DNA from: CAIPVR01 sp049316905
GTDB taxonomy: Bacteria; Actinomycetota; Acidimicrobiia; Acidimicrobiales; Microtrichaceae
Length of the DNA stretch: 12,144 nucleotides
Assembly (NCBI GenBank): GCA_049316905.1
Contig: JBMOJH010000104.1
Location: forward strand, 1 to 12,144
Reading direction: 5' to 3'
Part shown: positions 5,116-12,118 of the stretch, piece by piece
How the letters are laid out: every line of letters begins with the position of its first letter
Numbering within the stretch: position 1 is the stretch's first letter
The notes under the pieces: generated by a model
What the model was told of the DNA's origin: nothing
What the model saw: the letters and a program-made list of their open reading frames with translations, nothing else
The model's database searches: none
Program-made: the position numbers and the translations under genes

Positions 5116-7385
5116 GTCCGGCAGGGCTGGCCCCGCGCGGGGCATGGCGCGTCACCCGCGGGCGCAGCCGCCGGCACGGTGAGGTAGCTCACCGCGGATG
5201 CCGTCGCCCCGCCGAGGCCGATCGTGTTGAGCGGCGGGGCGGCCCGGTCCACCGGGTCGTAGCGCCACGCGGTTCGCTCGCCACCCACCGGGCCGACCAC
5301 CACGCGCAGGCGGCTGCCGGCCCGCAACGCCCACGCCGCGGGCATCACCTGCAGCCGCACGCGGTTGAGTCCGGGTGCCAGTGGTCGCTGGTCGGTGAAG
5401 TCGATGTCGGGCCGGACGGCGTCGTCGATCGCGGTCGGCCCCGGTCGGACGGTGCGGAACGAGGCGCGCTGCACGCCGGTGGTCACGAACTGCTCGCGGC
5501 CGTCCGCGCGCACCTCGGTCACGGTGACCTGCACGTCGGTGTCCGCAGCCGTGGATCCCAGCCACAGGTCCGCGGCGATCGGCCCGGCGATGACGGTGTC
5601 GTTGGCGAAGGGCTCCGAGGTGAAGCCGAGGGACGTGCCGTCGGGCGGTGAGGACCACTCGGGGAGGCTGCGCGCCGGCCGGGCCGCGGGATCCGAGCGG
5701 TACGAGTCCTGCGCGGCCGCGGCGGCCGGCGCGGTGGCGAGCGTGCCGCCCGGGCCGAGGTAGCGGGTGACGAGGGTCGACCCCGGTGCCGGGAACGACG
5801 CCGCCGGGAAGGTCCAGCGGGTCCCCGACGCGCCCTCGGACTCACCGCGGGCCCGTTCCACGCCGACGGTCACCCGCGGCCGGGCCTCCCAACCGGCCCT
5901 CGCGCCGGCGAGGTCGCGTCCCCACAGGTCGGGGAACGGCAGCGGCGCCGAGTTCTGGCCGAAGATCAGCGACTGGGCCAGGTAGAGGCCCAGCTTCGGC
6001 TCCGGCGGGTGGCCCGCGACGTAGATGTCGAGGAACTGGAAGATGTCGACGAGCGTGTCGGGGCTCACCGAGTCGGTGTGCTCGCCGGAGCTCAGGTGCA
6101 TCTTCGCGAGCGGGTCGGAACGGAGGAGTCGGTCGACGTGGATCATGGCGTACGAGCTGGTCTGCTCGTCCTGGAACTGCAGGGACCCGAACACCGGCAC
6201 GTCGATGCGGTCGTACCACTGCTCGAAGTTCCGCCGCTCGTAGTCCTCGGTGTTGAGGACGGTGTCGCGGAAGATGCCGTTGCCGTCGCGGGTCTGGAGC
6301 CGCAGTTCCTGGTTGCGGCGGCACCGCTCGTCGGTGGTCACCAGCGCGTTGGCGTAGGGGAGCGCGCCGGGATCGGGCGCCGGCCGCGCGGTCGCGACCC
6401 GCTCCGCGAGCCACGACTCGGCGAAGCCGGTGTTGAAGATCCCGCCGGGCCGCCCGACGTCCCACACCCGGCCGAGGAACGACAGCGGCACGATCGCCGC
6501 GAGGTGCGGCGGGCGGGTCCCCGCGGTGGGCAGCTGTGAGTAGCCGGAGAACGAGATGCCGATCATCCCGACGCGGCCGCCGAGCACCCAGTCCTGGGCG
6601 GCCACGCCCTCCACCGCGTCGTAGCCGTCGAGCGCGCCGGGGAGGTCGAACAGGTCGGCCTCGCCGCCGGAGCAGCCCGAGCCGCGCATCTGCACCGACA
6701 CCACGGCGTACCCGGCGAGCCGCGCGACCACACCGCCGACGAAGGTCTCCGAACCCGGCGCCAACGGATCGGCCGTGCGCCCGGGGTCGAGCAGGCCCGC
6801 CACCTTCTCCGCCACCGGGTCCTGCGGCGCGCCGACGGAGTAGCCGGAGTACTCGATCAGCGTGGGGAACGGGCCGTCGGAGAGCGACCGGCCCACCGGC
6901 GGACGCACCACCGCGGCGAGGGTCGTGCCGTCACGGGTGGGCAGGTAGTTGAGCCCCTCGCTCAGTGTCGTCCGCTCGTAGAACTGCCTGGGCGGGTGCT
7001 CGTCGAACACCAGCACCCGCACGTCGCGGGTCGCGCCGGTCGCCGTCTCGGTCACCCGGTAGGTCGAGCCCTGGGTGAGCTTGCGGAACACCGCGGACCC
7101 CAGCCGGTCGACCGGGATCTCGGCGGCCGACGGCACGGCACCGGCGAGGCCCTCGAGCCGCACCGTGGTGCCCGGGGTCGCGCCGGTCACGTAGACCTGT
7201 TCCACCCCGCCCCGCACCAGCAGGCCGGCCGGCGGCAGCGCCGGACCCACCCCGGGTGGCGGTGGCGGCGGCTCCACCGAGGGGAGCGCCGAGCACCCCG
7301 CGGCCAGCAGCACCCCGGCCAGGGCCACGACGGCGACCAGCACCGTCCGCGCCGCGCTCCACGTCGACCTGCGCCCCCTCGACAT
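5088..7385 (-). CDS. Lipoprotein CocE/NonD (X-Pro dipeptidyl-peptidase-like) serine hydrolase
   Basis: A 765-residue exported hydrolase. Residues 1-31 are a lipoprotein signal: Arg-rich start, hydrophobic core and LLAAGC with the lipidated Cys at 31. A six-proline run (39-44) and a beta-rich region (about 57-128, possibly Ig-like) come before the alpha/beta-hydrolase core. That core has the nucleophile motif G-I-S-F-S-G (276-281, Ser278), the phrase RGSGCSGG (234-241), a likely acid Asp406 (QFQDEQ) and a likely His436 (SSGEHTD). From about 480 to 740 comes the jelly-roll C-terminal domain typical of PepX/CocE proteins (SLGFTSEPFANDTVIAGP, 585-602). The family cleaves X-Pro dipeptides, acyl esters such as cocaine, or beta-lactam esters; the substrate here cannot be told. 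The frame is open upstream, but ATG 7385 is supported by the signal peptide and by TACCTT 7 bases before it. It is likely monocistronic and ends in a 28-base convergent overlap with the 85-residue ORF. Confidence 0.91.
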   Translation of the reverse strand: MSRGRRSTWSAARTVLVAVVALAGVLLAAGCSALPSVEPPPPPPGVGPALPPAGLLVRGGVEQVYVTGATPGTTVRLEGLAGAVPSAAEIPVDRLGSAVFRKLTQGSTYRVTETATGATRDVRVLVFDEHPPRQFYERTTLSEGLNYLPTRDGTTLAAVVRPPVGRSLSDGPFPTLIEYSGYSVGAPQDPVAEKVAGLLDPGRTADPLAPGSETFVGGVVARLAGYAVVSVQMRGSGCSGGEADLFDLPGALDGYDAVEGVAAQDWVLGGRVGMIGISFSGYSQLPTAGTRPPHLAAIVPLSFLGRVWDVGRPGGIFNTGFAESWLAERVATARPAPDPGALPYANALVTTDERCRRNQELRLQTRDGNGIFRDTVLNTEDYERRNFEQWYDRIDVPVFGSLQFQDEQTSSYAMIHVDRLLRSDPLAKMHLSSGEHTDSVSPDTLVDIFQFLDIYVAGHPPEPKLGLYLAQSLIFGQNSAPLPFPDLWGRDLAGARAGWEARPRVTVGVERARGESEGASGTRWTFPAASFPAPGSTLVTRYLGPGGTLATAPAAAAAQDSYRSDPAARPARSLPEWSSPPDGTSLGFTSEPFANDTVIAGPIAADLWLGSTAADTDVQVTVTEVRADGREQFVTTGVQRASFRTVRPGPTAIDDAVRPDIDFTDQRPLAPGLNRVRLQVMPAAWALRAGSRLRVVVGPVGGERTAWRYDPVDRAAPPLNTIGLGGATASAVSYLTVPAAAPAGDAPCPARGQPCRTYRALPNGG

Positions 7386-7392
7386 GCGGCGC

Positions 7393-7398
7393 AAGGTA
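7393..7398 (-). promoter_or_regulatory. TANNNT -10 box, leaderless geometry, for the lipoprotein hydrolase
   Basis: TACCTT on the minus strand is followed by exactly 7 bases (GCGCCGC) and then ATG 7385. No Shine-Dalgarno lies before the start, so a leaderless transcript is the simplest reading. A TCGACC sequence about 17-18 bases upstream loosely resembles a -35 element. This box sits in the 44-base gap after the PAS-PAS-GAF gene, so the hydrolase probably has its own promoter rather than depending on read-through. Confidence 0.6.
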
Positions 7399-7429
7399 GA
7401 CCGCGGCAGCGGCGGAGGTCGAACGTGGT

Positions 7430-8797
7430 TCAGCTCGTTGCGGGCGCCACGTCGTCCGCAGGGGTCGAACGCTGCGACACGGCCGCCGGCGGGATGGCCT
7501 TCGACATGCGACTGGCGACGGTCTCGGCGACCCGGGCCAGCTCCTCGCAGGTGTACGGCCCCGCGCCGACGGTCGCCGCCGCCACGATCCGGCCGTCGAC
7601 CACGAATGGGATGCACGCACTGCAACCGTCCGGGAGCTCGTGGCGGCACCGGAGCCCGCCGGCCTCGTTGACGTGCACCCGGCGCGTTCGGGCGGCCCAG
7701 CAGTCGCCGAGCCGGCCGGGCGCGAGATCGGCGCCCCGGGTGCGGAACGCGGTCAGTGCCTCCACCTCGGCGTCGACCAGCCGCAGACCGAGATCCGCGT
7801 CCGGGAAGATCCGGTCGAGGCCGTCCCACAACAGCGCGGCCACCTCGTCGCCCCCGCGGCCGCGGGCGAGCAGCTCGGTGGCGTCGTCGAGCGCCTGGTC
7901 CTGGCGGTGCGCCCGATCCAGTTCGGCGAGCCGGGCCGCGAGGCGCTGGTTGACCTCGCGCAGTTCGTCCTCCGCCACCACCCGGTCGTGCACGTCGACC
8001 AGCGTCGCCACCAGGTGTGCCACCGCCGGCTCCTCGAGGTGGTTGCGCAGGCGGACCTCGAACCAACGGGGCCCGCGGAGCCCGTCGGCCGGGGTCACCT
8101 CGAGGGTCACCCGGCCGTTGGCCCGCGGGCGATCCGCCACCCTGGCGAGGAGCCCCTCGAAGCCGGTCGGGTCCGGGAACAGCCCGGCGAGCGGCTCGCC
8201 GACGAGTCCGTCGGCGGAGCGGCCGAGCAGGTCCTCCGCCGCGCCGCTCACCTCTCGGACGGTCCCGTCGCGGTCCAGCATCGCCACCACGTCGGAACCC
8301 TCCCGGGCGAGGGTCCGGTACCGCTCCAGGAGCTCGTCCTGACGATGGCGGGCGGCGCGCTCGGCGGTCACGTCCACGAAGGTCGTCGCGGCGGCGATCA
8401 GATCGCCGCGGCGACCGTGCACCGGGCGGCCGATGACGTCGATCCACGCCACTTCGCCCTCGGGGGTGTGCACCCCCATGGTGGAGCGCTCCACCCGGCC
8501 GCTGCGCAGGGTCCGCATCGCCGGATGGTCCTCACCGGGGAACGGCGTCCCGTCGGGGTGGACCGCCCGCCAGGAGGGATCCATCGACGTGCGGCCCTCG
8601 AGCTGTTCACGGCTGAGCCGGAGGATGGCCGACGCGGCGTCGTTCGAGGCGAGGATCGAGCCGTCCGGTGCCTGCACGACCACGCCGATCGGGAGCGCCG
8701 CCAGGAGCTCGGCCGCGGGACCGGAACCGGCGGCGATGTGGCCGGCGAGGTCGACCGCGTCGTCGCTATCGGTGTGGATCGCGCCGTCGCTGCTCAT
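7430..8797 (-). CDS. PAS-PAS-GAF sensor protein without output domain
   Basis: A 455-residue soluble protein. PAS1 is about 31-145 (PIGVVVQAPDGSILASNDAA), PAS2 about 158-275 (VVAMLDRDGTVREVSGAAED), then a helical, probably coiled-coil segment (about 273-305) and a GAF-like domain (about 305-435). The GAF part holds D365-C366-W-A, H375, C384-R-H386, C392 and C395. A shorter version of this signature is present in the GAF2 domain of the protein encoded just upstream. There is no histidine kinase, GGDEF, EAL, HD-GYP, phosphatase or DNA-binding module, so it must act through a partner or serve as a sensor subunit. ATG 8797 overlaps the cyclase stop (ATGA) and has GGGAGGGAG at 8810-8802. The obvious partner by context is the cyclase, but interaction is an inference. 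The frame is open further upstream, inside the cyclase gene, where the translation is a shadow. Confidence 0.9.
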   Translation of the reverse strand: MSSDGAIHTDSDDAVDLAGHIAAGSGPAAELLAALPIGVVVQAPDGSILASNDAASAILRLSREQLEGRTSMDPSWRAVHPDGTPFPGEDHPAMRTLRSGRVERSTMGVHTPEGEVAWIDVIGRPVHGRRGDLIAAATTFVDVTAERAARHRQDELLERYRTLAREGSDVVAMLDRDGTVREVSGAAEDLLGRSADGLVGEPLAGLFPDPTGFEGLLARVADRPRANGRVTLEVTPADGLRGPRWFEVRLRNHLEEPAVAHLVATLVDVHDRVVAEDELREVNQRLAARLAELDRAHRQDQALDDATELLARGRGGDEVAALLWDGLDRIFPDADLGLRLVDAEVEALTAFRTRGADLAPGRLGDCWAARTRRVHVNEAGGLRCRHELPDGCSACIPFVVDGRIVAAATVGAGPYTCEELARVAETVASRMSKAIPPAAVSQRSTPADDVAPATS

Positions 8798-11226
8798 CGT
8801 GCTCCCTCCCGCACGGGTTCGGCCATGCGGAACCGGTTCCGCCCCTCTTCCTTCGCCCGGTACAGGGCGGTGTCGGCCAGGCCGAGCAGGGTGCCGGAGT
8901 CGAGTGCCGTGGCGTCCTCCACGTAGAGGGCGCCGATCGAGGCGGTGCACCTGGCCGGGCCGTCGGCGAGGTGGGCCTCCACCGTGTGGCGGAGGAACTC
9001 GCCGATGCGGCGGGTGTCGTCCTCGCCGAGCCCGCGGAGCACCACGAGGAACTCGTCACCGCCGAGGCGGGCCACGGTGTCCTGGGCACGGACGTTGTCC
9101 TCCAGGGCCTCGGCGACCAGGTTCAGCACCCGGTCGCCGGCCTCGTGGCCCAGCCCGTCGTTCACCTGCTTGAACCGGTCGACATCCAGGATCATCACCG
9201 CGAACCGTTCGCCGCGGAGCCGGTGCGCGGCGAGTGCCGCGTCGACGGCCTGCTGGGCGGTCCGCCGGTTGCCCACGCCCGTGAGCGCGTCGATCGTCGC
9301 CTGCTGCTGGAGCGTGCTGCGCAGTTGGAGGTAGGAGAGCGCCACGCCCATCTGCCGGGCCACGTCCTCCACCCGGCCCACCGCGGCCCGGCCACGCGGC
9401 TCGTCGGTGTCGGACGCGTCGCCCTCGTCGATCGGAGTCGACAGGACCGCCACGGTGCGCTCGCCGTCGCTGAGCGGCACGCAGACGTGGCTCCCGCCCG
9501 GGGGCAGGTGCGCGCAGCGGGTCGACTGGTCGCTCCGGGTCAGGTGGCCGCGTCCCACCCGCAGCGCCCAGCAGTCCTCGGGCCCGAGCGGCCCCTCCGA
9601 GGGATGCGGTGCCGGGGTCGCGGCGGCATGACGGCGGGCCGAGCGGGCCGTACGTGGCAGTACGACGGGCAGCACCTGGCAGTCGTCGTGGCCGAGGATG
9701 CCCGGGGCGTAGCTGCGCACCACCTCGAGGGCGTCGCGCGTCCCGGAGCTCGACATCACGTACTCCGTCGCCTCGGCGAGCAGGCCGAGCTCGCGCTCGC
9801 GGGTCCGCAGGGCGTCGATCTCGCTCGCCAGCACGGCGGTGCGGGTGCGCTCGGCCTCGACCTCACGGTGCGCTGACAGCTCGGTGCACAGGTGGACCCA
9901 GCCTTCGAGCCGGCCGATGTCGTCGCGGAGCGGCGAGAGGCCGACCAGCATCGGTACCCGGCGGCCGTCGGCGGCGACGAACTCCCACTCGACCCGCCCG
10001 TGGTGCTCGCCATCGATCCAGGCCAGGTAGGCCGCGCTGTCGGAGGGGTCGACGAACGCCGCGGGGGTGAGGGTCCCGGCCACCTGGTCCCCACGCACGC
10101 CGAGGAGCCGCTCGGCCGCCGGGTTGAGGAACTCGATCGTGCCGTCGGTCCCGGTGATGAACAGGCAGGTGTCGAGGTCCTGGATCACGGCCCTGAACAA
10201 GGTGGTGAGCCGGTTGACCTCGCGGCCCACCGTGTCGGCCTCTCGCCGCAGTGCGAGTTGCTCGAGGACGCCGCCGACGGTGCGGCACAGCGGCTCGAGG
10301 AGCTGGGCCTCCGCCGCCGTGGGCGGACCGGGGAGGTCCGCGAGGGCCAGCACGCCGACCATGCCGCGGCGACCCGGGAGCGGGAGGCCGAGCAGGTTGG
10401 CGACCGCCGGGTCCCGGTCGGGCGACGGGCTGCGGCGCGGGTCACCCTGCGGGTCGGCGCAGATCACGGCGTCGCCGGTGCGCACCACGGCACCCACCAT
10501 CGTGTTGAGGTCGCCGAACACGGGCCGGCCCTCGGCATCCGCGCCCGTGGCCGTGCGGAGGAAGCCGTCGGTGGCGCCGAGCGCCACGAGGGCGGGCGCG
10601 GCGTCGGGGTCCTCGGTGAGCGTGGCCAGGAGCACCTCGCCCGCGCCGGTCACCAGACGCAGGTCGTCGAGCACCTCCTCCACCTGCACCTCGTGGAGGT
10701 CGGTCTCGATGGCCCGCTGCTGGAAGCGGCCGAGCGCCTCCAGGATGCGGGTGCGGGCCTCGAGCTCGTGCTCCTGGGCGACCTCCCGGGTCACGTCCCA
10801 GGCCACGGCGAAGATCTCGCCCTCCACCACGTGGGAGTGCCAGCGGAGGTGGACCCAGCGTTCGGGATCGGGTGTGGCGTACCGGTTGACGAAGCCGACC
10901 GTGGTGGCGCCCTCGTTGAGGGCGGCGAGCTCGCTGAGCGTGGCGTCACGGTCGTCGGGGTGGACGAAGTCGACGAACGGGCGGCTGGTCAGTTCCTCCT
11001 CGGTCCAGCCGAGGACCTCGGTCCACTGGCCGCCGAGCTCGTCGAGGTAGCCCTCGGGGGTGGCGGTGGCGGCCAGCACCGGCGCCGCGTGGAAGAAGGG
11101 ACCCAGCTCAAGACGGCCGGTCGCGGGCCGCGTGGCGTCATGGACCGCCTCCGGCGTGGCCGTGGGGTTGGTCGTGATCCGGTCGTCGGGCGGGCACCCG
11201 GCGAGGTCCTGGTCGCTCATCGTCAC
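8794..11226 (-). CDS. Diguanylate cyclase, PAS-GAF-PAS-GAF-GGDEF
   Basis: An 810-residue soluble protein expected to condense two GTP to c-di-GMP. PAS1 is about 45-150 (VDFVHPDDR), GAF1 about 163-325 (NLLGLPLPGRRGMVGVLALA), PAS2 about 335-450 (DGTIEFLNPAAERLLG), and GAF2 about 475-630 with DCWALRVGRGH (551-561), C571-A-H573 and C582-V-P. The GGDEF domain is about 640-803: DALTGVGNR (646-654), DVDRFKQVND, exact GGDEF at 722-726 and an I-site RAQD at 713-716, so it is likely active and product-inhibited. I prefer GTG 11226 as start because GGGGAG lies 6 bases upstream; ATG 11220, two codons later, is the alternative. The frame is open to 11733, but that part is a shadow of the dipeptidase gene. 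It is the first gene of an operon with the PAS-PAS-GAF sensor. A sigma-28-like promoter lies upstream. The signals sensed by the PAS and GAF domains are unknown. Confidence 0.94.
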   Translation of the reverse strand: MTMSDQDLAGCPPDDRITTNPTATPEAVHDATRPATGRLELGPFFHAAPVLAATATPEGYLDELGGQWTEVLGWTEEELTSRPFVDFVHPDDRDATLSELAALNEGATTVGFVNRYATPDPERWVHLRWHSHVVEGEIFAVAWDVTREVAQEHELEARTRILEALGRFQQRAIETDLHEVQVEEVLDDLRLVTGAGEVLLATLTEDPDAAPALVALGATDGFLRTATGADAEGRPVFGDLNTMVGAVVRTGDAVICADPQGDPRRSPSPDRDPAVANLLGLPLPGRRGMVGVLALADLPGPPTAAEAQLLEPLCRTVGGVLEQLALRREADTVGREVNRLTTLFRAVIQDLDTCLFITGTDGTIEFLNPAAERLLGVRGDQVAGTLTPAAFVDPSDSAAYLAWIDGEHHGRVEWEFVAADGRRVPMLVGLSPLRDDIGRLEGWVHLCTELSAHREVEAERTRTAVLASEIDALRTRERELGLLAEATEYVMSSSGTRDALEVVRSYAPGILGHDDCQVLPVVLPRTARSARRHAAATPAPHPSEGPLGPEDCWALRVGRGHLTRSDQSTRCAHLPPGGSHVCVPLSDGERTVAVLSTPIDEGDASDTDEPRGRAAVGRVEDVARQMGVALSYLQLRSTLQQQATIDALTGVGNRRTAQQAVDAALAAHRLRGERFAVMILDVDRFKQVNDGLGHEAGDRVLNLVAEALEDNVRAQDTVARLGGDEFLVVLRGLGEDDTRRIGEFLRHTVEAHLADGPARCTASIGALYVEDATALDSGTLLGLADTALYRAKEEGRNRFRMAEPVREGAR
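8802..8810 (-). promoter_or_regulatory. Shine-Dalgarno for the PAS-PAS-GAF gene
   Basis: GGGAGGGAG lies within the last codons of the cyclase gene, with 4-7 bases to ATG 8797 depending on the register. Together with the ATGA stop/start overlap it fixes this start and suggests translational coupling between sensor and cyclase. Confidence 0.75.
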
Positions 11227-11232
11227 GGTCGT

Positions 11233-11238
11233 CTCCCC
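11233..11238 (-). promoter_or_regulatory. Shine-Dalgarno that decides the cyclase start
   Basis: GGGGAG on the minus strand is 6 bases from GTG 11226 but 12 bases from ATG 11220. Normal spacing is about 5-9 bases, so the GTG is favoured and the product would begin MTMSDQ. Confidence 0.55.
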
Positions 11239-11270
11239 GAGGGCCCGGGGCTCCTTCTCTAAGGGTGCCC

Positions 11271-11295
11271 ATCGGCCGCCGGCGCCGATTGTTGA
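11271..11295 (-). promoter_or_regulatory. Candidate sigma-28 (FliA/WhiG-type) promoter
   Basis: The minus strand reads TCAA (11295-11292), 15 bases, then GCCGATGG (11276-11269). The consensus for flagellar/sporulation sigma-28 factors is TAAA-N15-GCCGATAA, so this matches 3 of 4, the exact spacing, and 6 of 8. The predicted start would be near 11262, leaving a leader of roughly 36 bases that includes the Shine-Dalgarno. This is a motif match by eye. The GCC/CGG-rich context raises the chance of a random -10 match, but the spacing with an AT-containing TCAA is notable in such GC-rich DNA. Confidence 0.45.
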
Positions 11296-11315
11296 GCACA
11301 CATCAAGGAGTTGAG
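11291..11315 (-). repeat. Pair of direct CTCAAC repeats, 19 bases apart
   Basis: CTCAAC occurs at 11315-11310 and again at 11296-11291 on the minus strand, with TTGA (11306-11303) in between, so TTGA/TCAA half-sites also form an inverted pair across 11292-11306. The downstream copy contains the -35-like TCAA of the candidate sigma-28 promoter. It could be an operator, or chance in a locally less GC-rich stretch. Confidence 0.35.
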
Positions 11316-11342
11316 GCGACGGAGAGGAATCAGCCTCGCGGA

Positions 11343-12056
11343 TCAGGCCGGCCGGGCGGGGCCGTACCGCGGGGTGTCGCCGCGGAGCGCCGCCCACCGG
11401 CGGGTGCCCCACTCGAAGTGCCACCACTCGAGGTCGAGCACCACGAACCCGGCGCCCGCCATCGCCGCCACCAGCAGGCGCCGCAGGTCGCGGACCCGGC
11501 CGGGCCGGTCCTCGTGGCCCGCGGTCACGGCCCGCTCGTCGAACGCGTCGAACGGCGAGCCCAGCGCCAGCGGCCGGTCGTGCCAGGTGAGCGTGAGGTC
11601 CACGGTGCCGCCCGTCAGGTGCGCCGGCGGCCGGGCGGGGTCGGGGTCGGGGTCCGCCACGAACCCGGGTGGCACGAGGTGGTCGTCGTAGGCCGCGTGC
11701 CAGAGCTCGGCCTGCAGCTCGAGCGGCCGCCATGCGTCGAACACGGCCAGGCCGAACGGTGCGGGCAGGGCGTCGGCCACGCGGCCCAGGCGTTCGGCCG
11801 CACCGGCGCGGAGCAGGGTGTCGGGCCGTGCGGCCGACCAGCCGACGTGCCAGTAGCAGGAGAGGGTCCGGATCCTCCGGTGCGCCACCGCCACGAGCGG
11901 CTCGTGGTCGCCCGCCGCCGGGGCCGTCACCAGGGGTTGGTCCTCGGGCTCGCTCAGCGCGCCGAGGGCCGGCGGGGTGCCGGGCACCCCCACCCCGAGC
12001 CGGTCGGGGTCGTCGGTGAAGCCGTCGTAGACGACCTCGCTCAGGGGGCGGTCCAT
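11343..12056 (-). CDS. D-Ala-D-Ala dipeptidase, VanX/DdpX-like (peptidase M15D)
   Basis: A 237-residue zinc peptidase of usual family length, without a signal peptide, so probably cytoplasmic. The family hydrolyses free D-Ala-D-Ala, either for glycopeptide resistance (VanX) or to recycle cell-wall dipeptide (DdpX). Visible motifs are FDAWRP (106-111, with the substrate-contacting Arg110), H146-LTGGTV-D153 matching the HxxGxxxD-type zinc motif, and E210-WW-H213 matching ExxH with catalytic Glu and zinc-binding His. In VanX the zinc site has Ser-x-His; here the residue two before the His is Pro. No vanH, vanA, vanR/S or dipeptide-transporter genes lie beside it, so wall recycling or D-Ala metabolism is a more natural guess than resistance. 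The start at ATG 12056 is supported by TAGGGT 7 bases upstream in leaderless geometry. Confidence 0.9.
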   Translation of the reverse strand: MDRPLSEVVYDGFTDDPDRLGVGVPGTPPALGALSEPEDQPLVTAPAAGDHEPLVAVAHRRIRTLSCYWHVGWSAARPDTLLRAGAAERLGRVADALPAPFGLAVFDAWRPLELQAELWHAAYDDHLVPPGFVADPDPDPARPPAHLTGGTVDLTLTWHDRPLALGSPFDAFDERAVTAGHEDRPGRVRDLRRLLVAAMAGAGFVVLDLEWWHFEWGTRRWAALRGDTPRYGPARPA

Positions 12057-12063
12057 GCGGGCG

Positions 12064-12069
12064 ACCCTA
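12064..12069 (-). promoter_or_regulatory. TANNNT -10 box, leaderless geometry, for the dipeptidase
   Basis: TAGGGT on the minus strand is followed by 7 bases (CGCCCGC) and ATG 12056. No Shine-Dalgarno is present before this start. The box faces away from the plus-strand box at 12106-12111, making this short gap a divergent promoter region. Confidence 0.6.
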
Positions 12070-12105
12070 GGGGGCAGCTCGTCGTGCCCGGTGATCGGCG
12101 CTCGG

Positions 12106-12111
12106 TAGCCT
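12106..12111 (+). promoter_or_regulatory. TANNNT -10 box, leaderless geometry, for the gene at the right edge
   Basis: TAGCCT is followed by 7 bases (GCGGCCC) and GTG 12119. The spacing equals that seen before the hydrolase and dipeptidase starts. There is no Shine-Dalgarno before this GTG. Confidence 0.58.
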
Positions 12112-12118
12112 GCGGCCC

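Noticed and set aside
4843..5145. 100-codon minus-strand frame over the 85-residue ORF
   Set aside because: It has no promoter-like box or Shine-Dalgarno, its composition is shadow-like, and it overlaps the end of the hydrolase gene on the same strand.
7386..8447. N-terminal extension of the CocE-like hydrolase frame
   Set aside because: It overlaps the PAS-PAS-GAF gene on the same strand and would bury the lipoprotein signal peptide that begins at 7385.
9892..11262. A 456-codon plus-strand frame antisense to the diguanylate cyclase
   Set aside because: No recognisable motifs and a composition typical of a shadow frame; the minus strand has PAS, GAF and GGDEF motifs over the same bases.
11227..11733. 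N-terminal extension of the cyclase frame through the dipeptidase gene
   Set aside because: The translation there is Arg/Ala/Pro-rich low complexity, and the dipeptidase motifs occupy the same bases in another frame.
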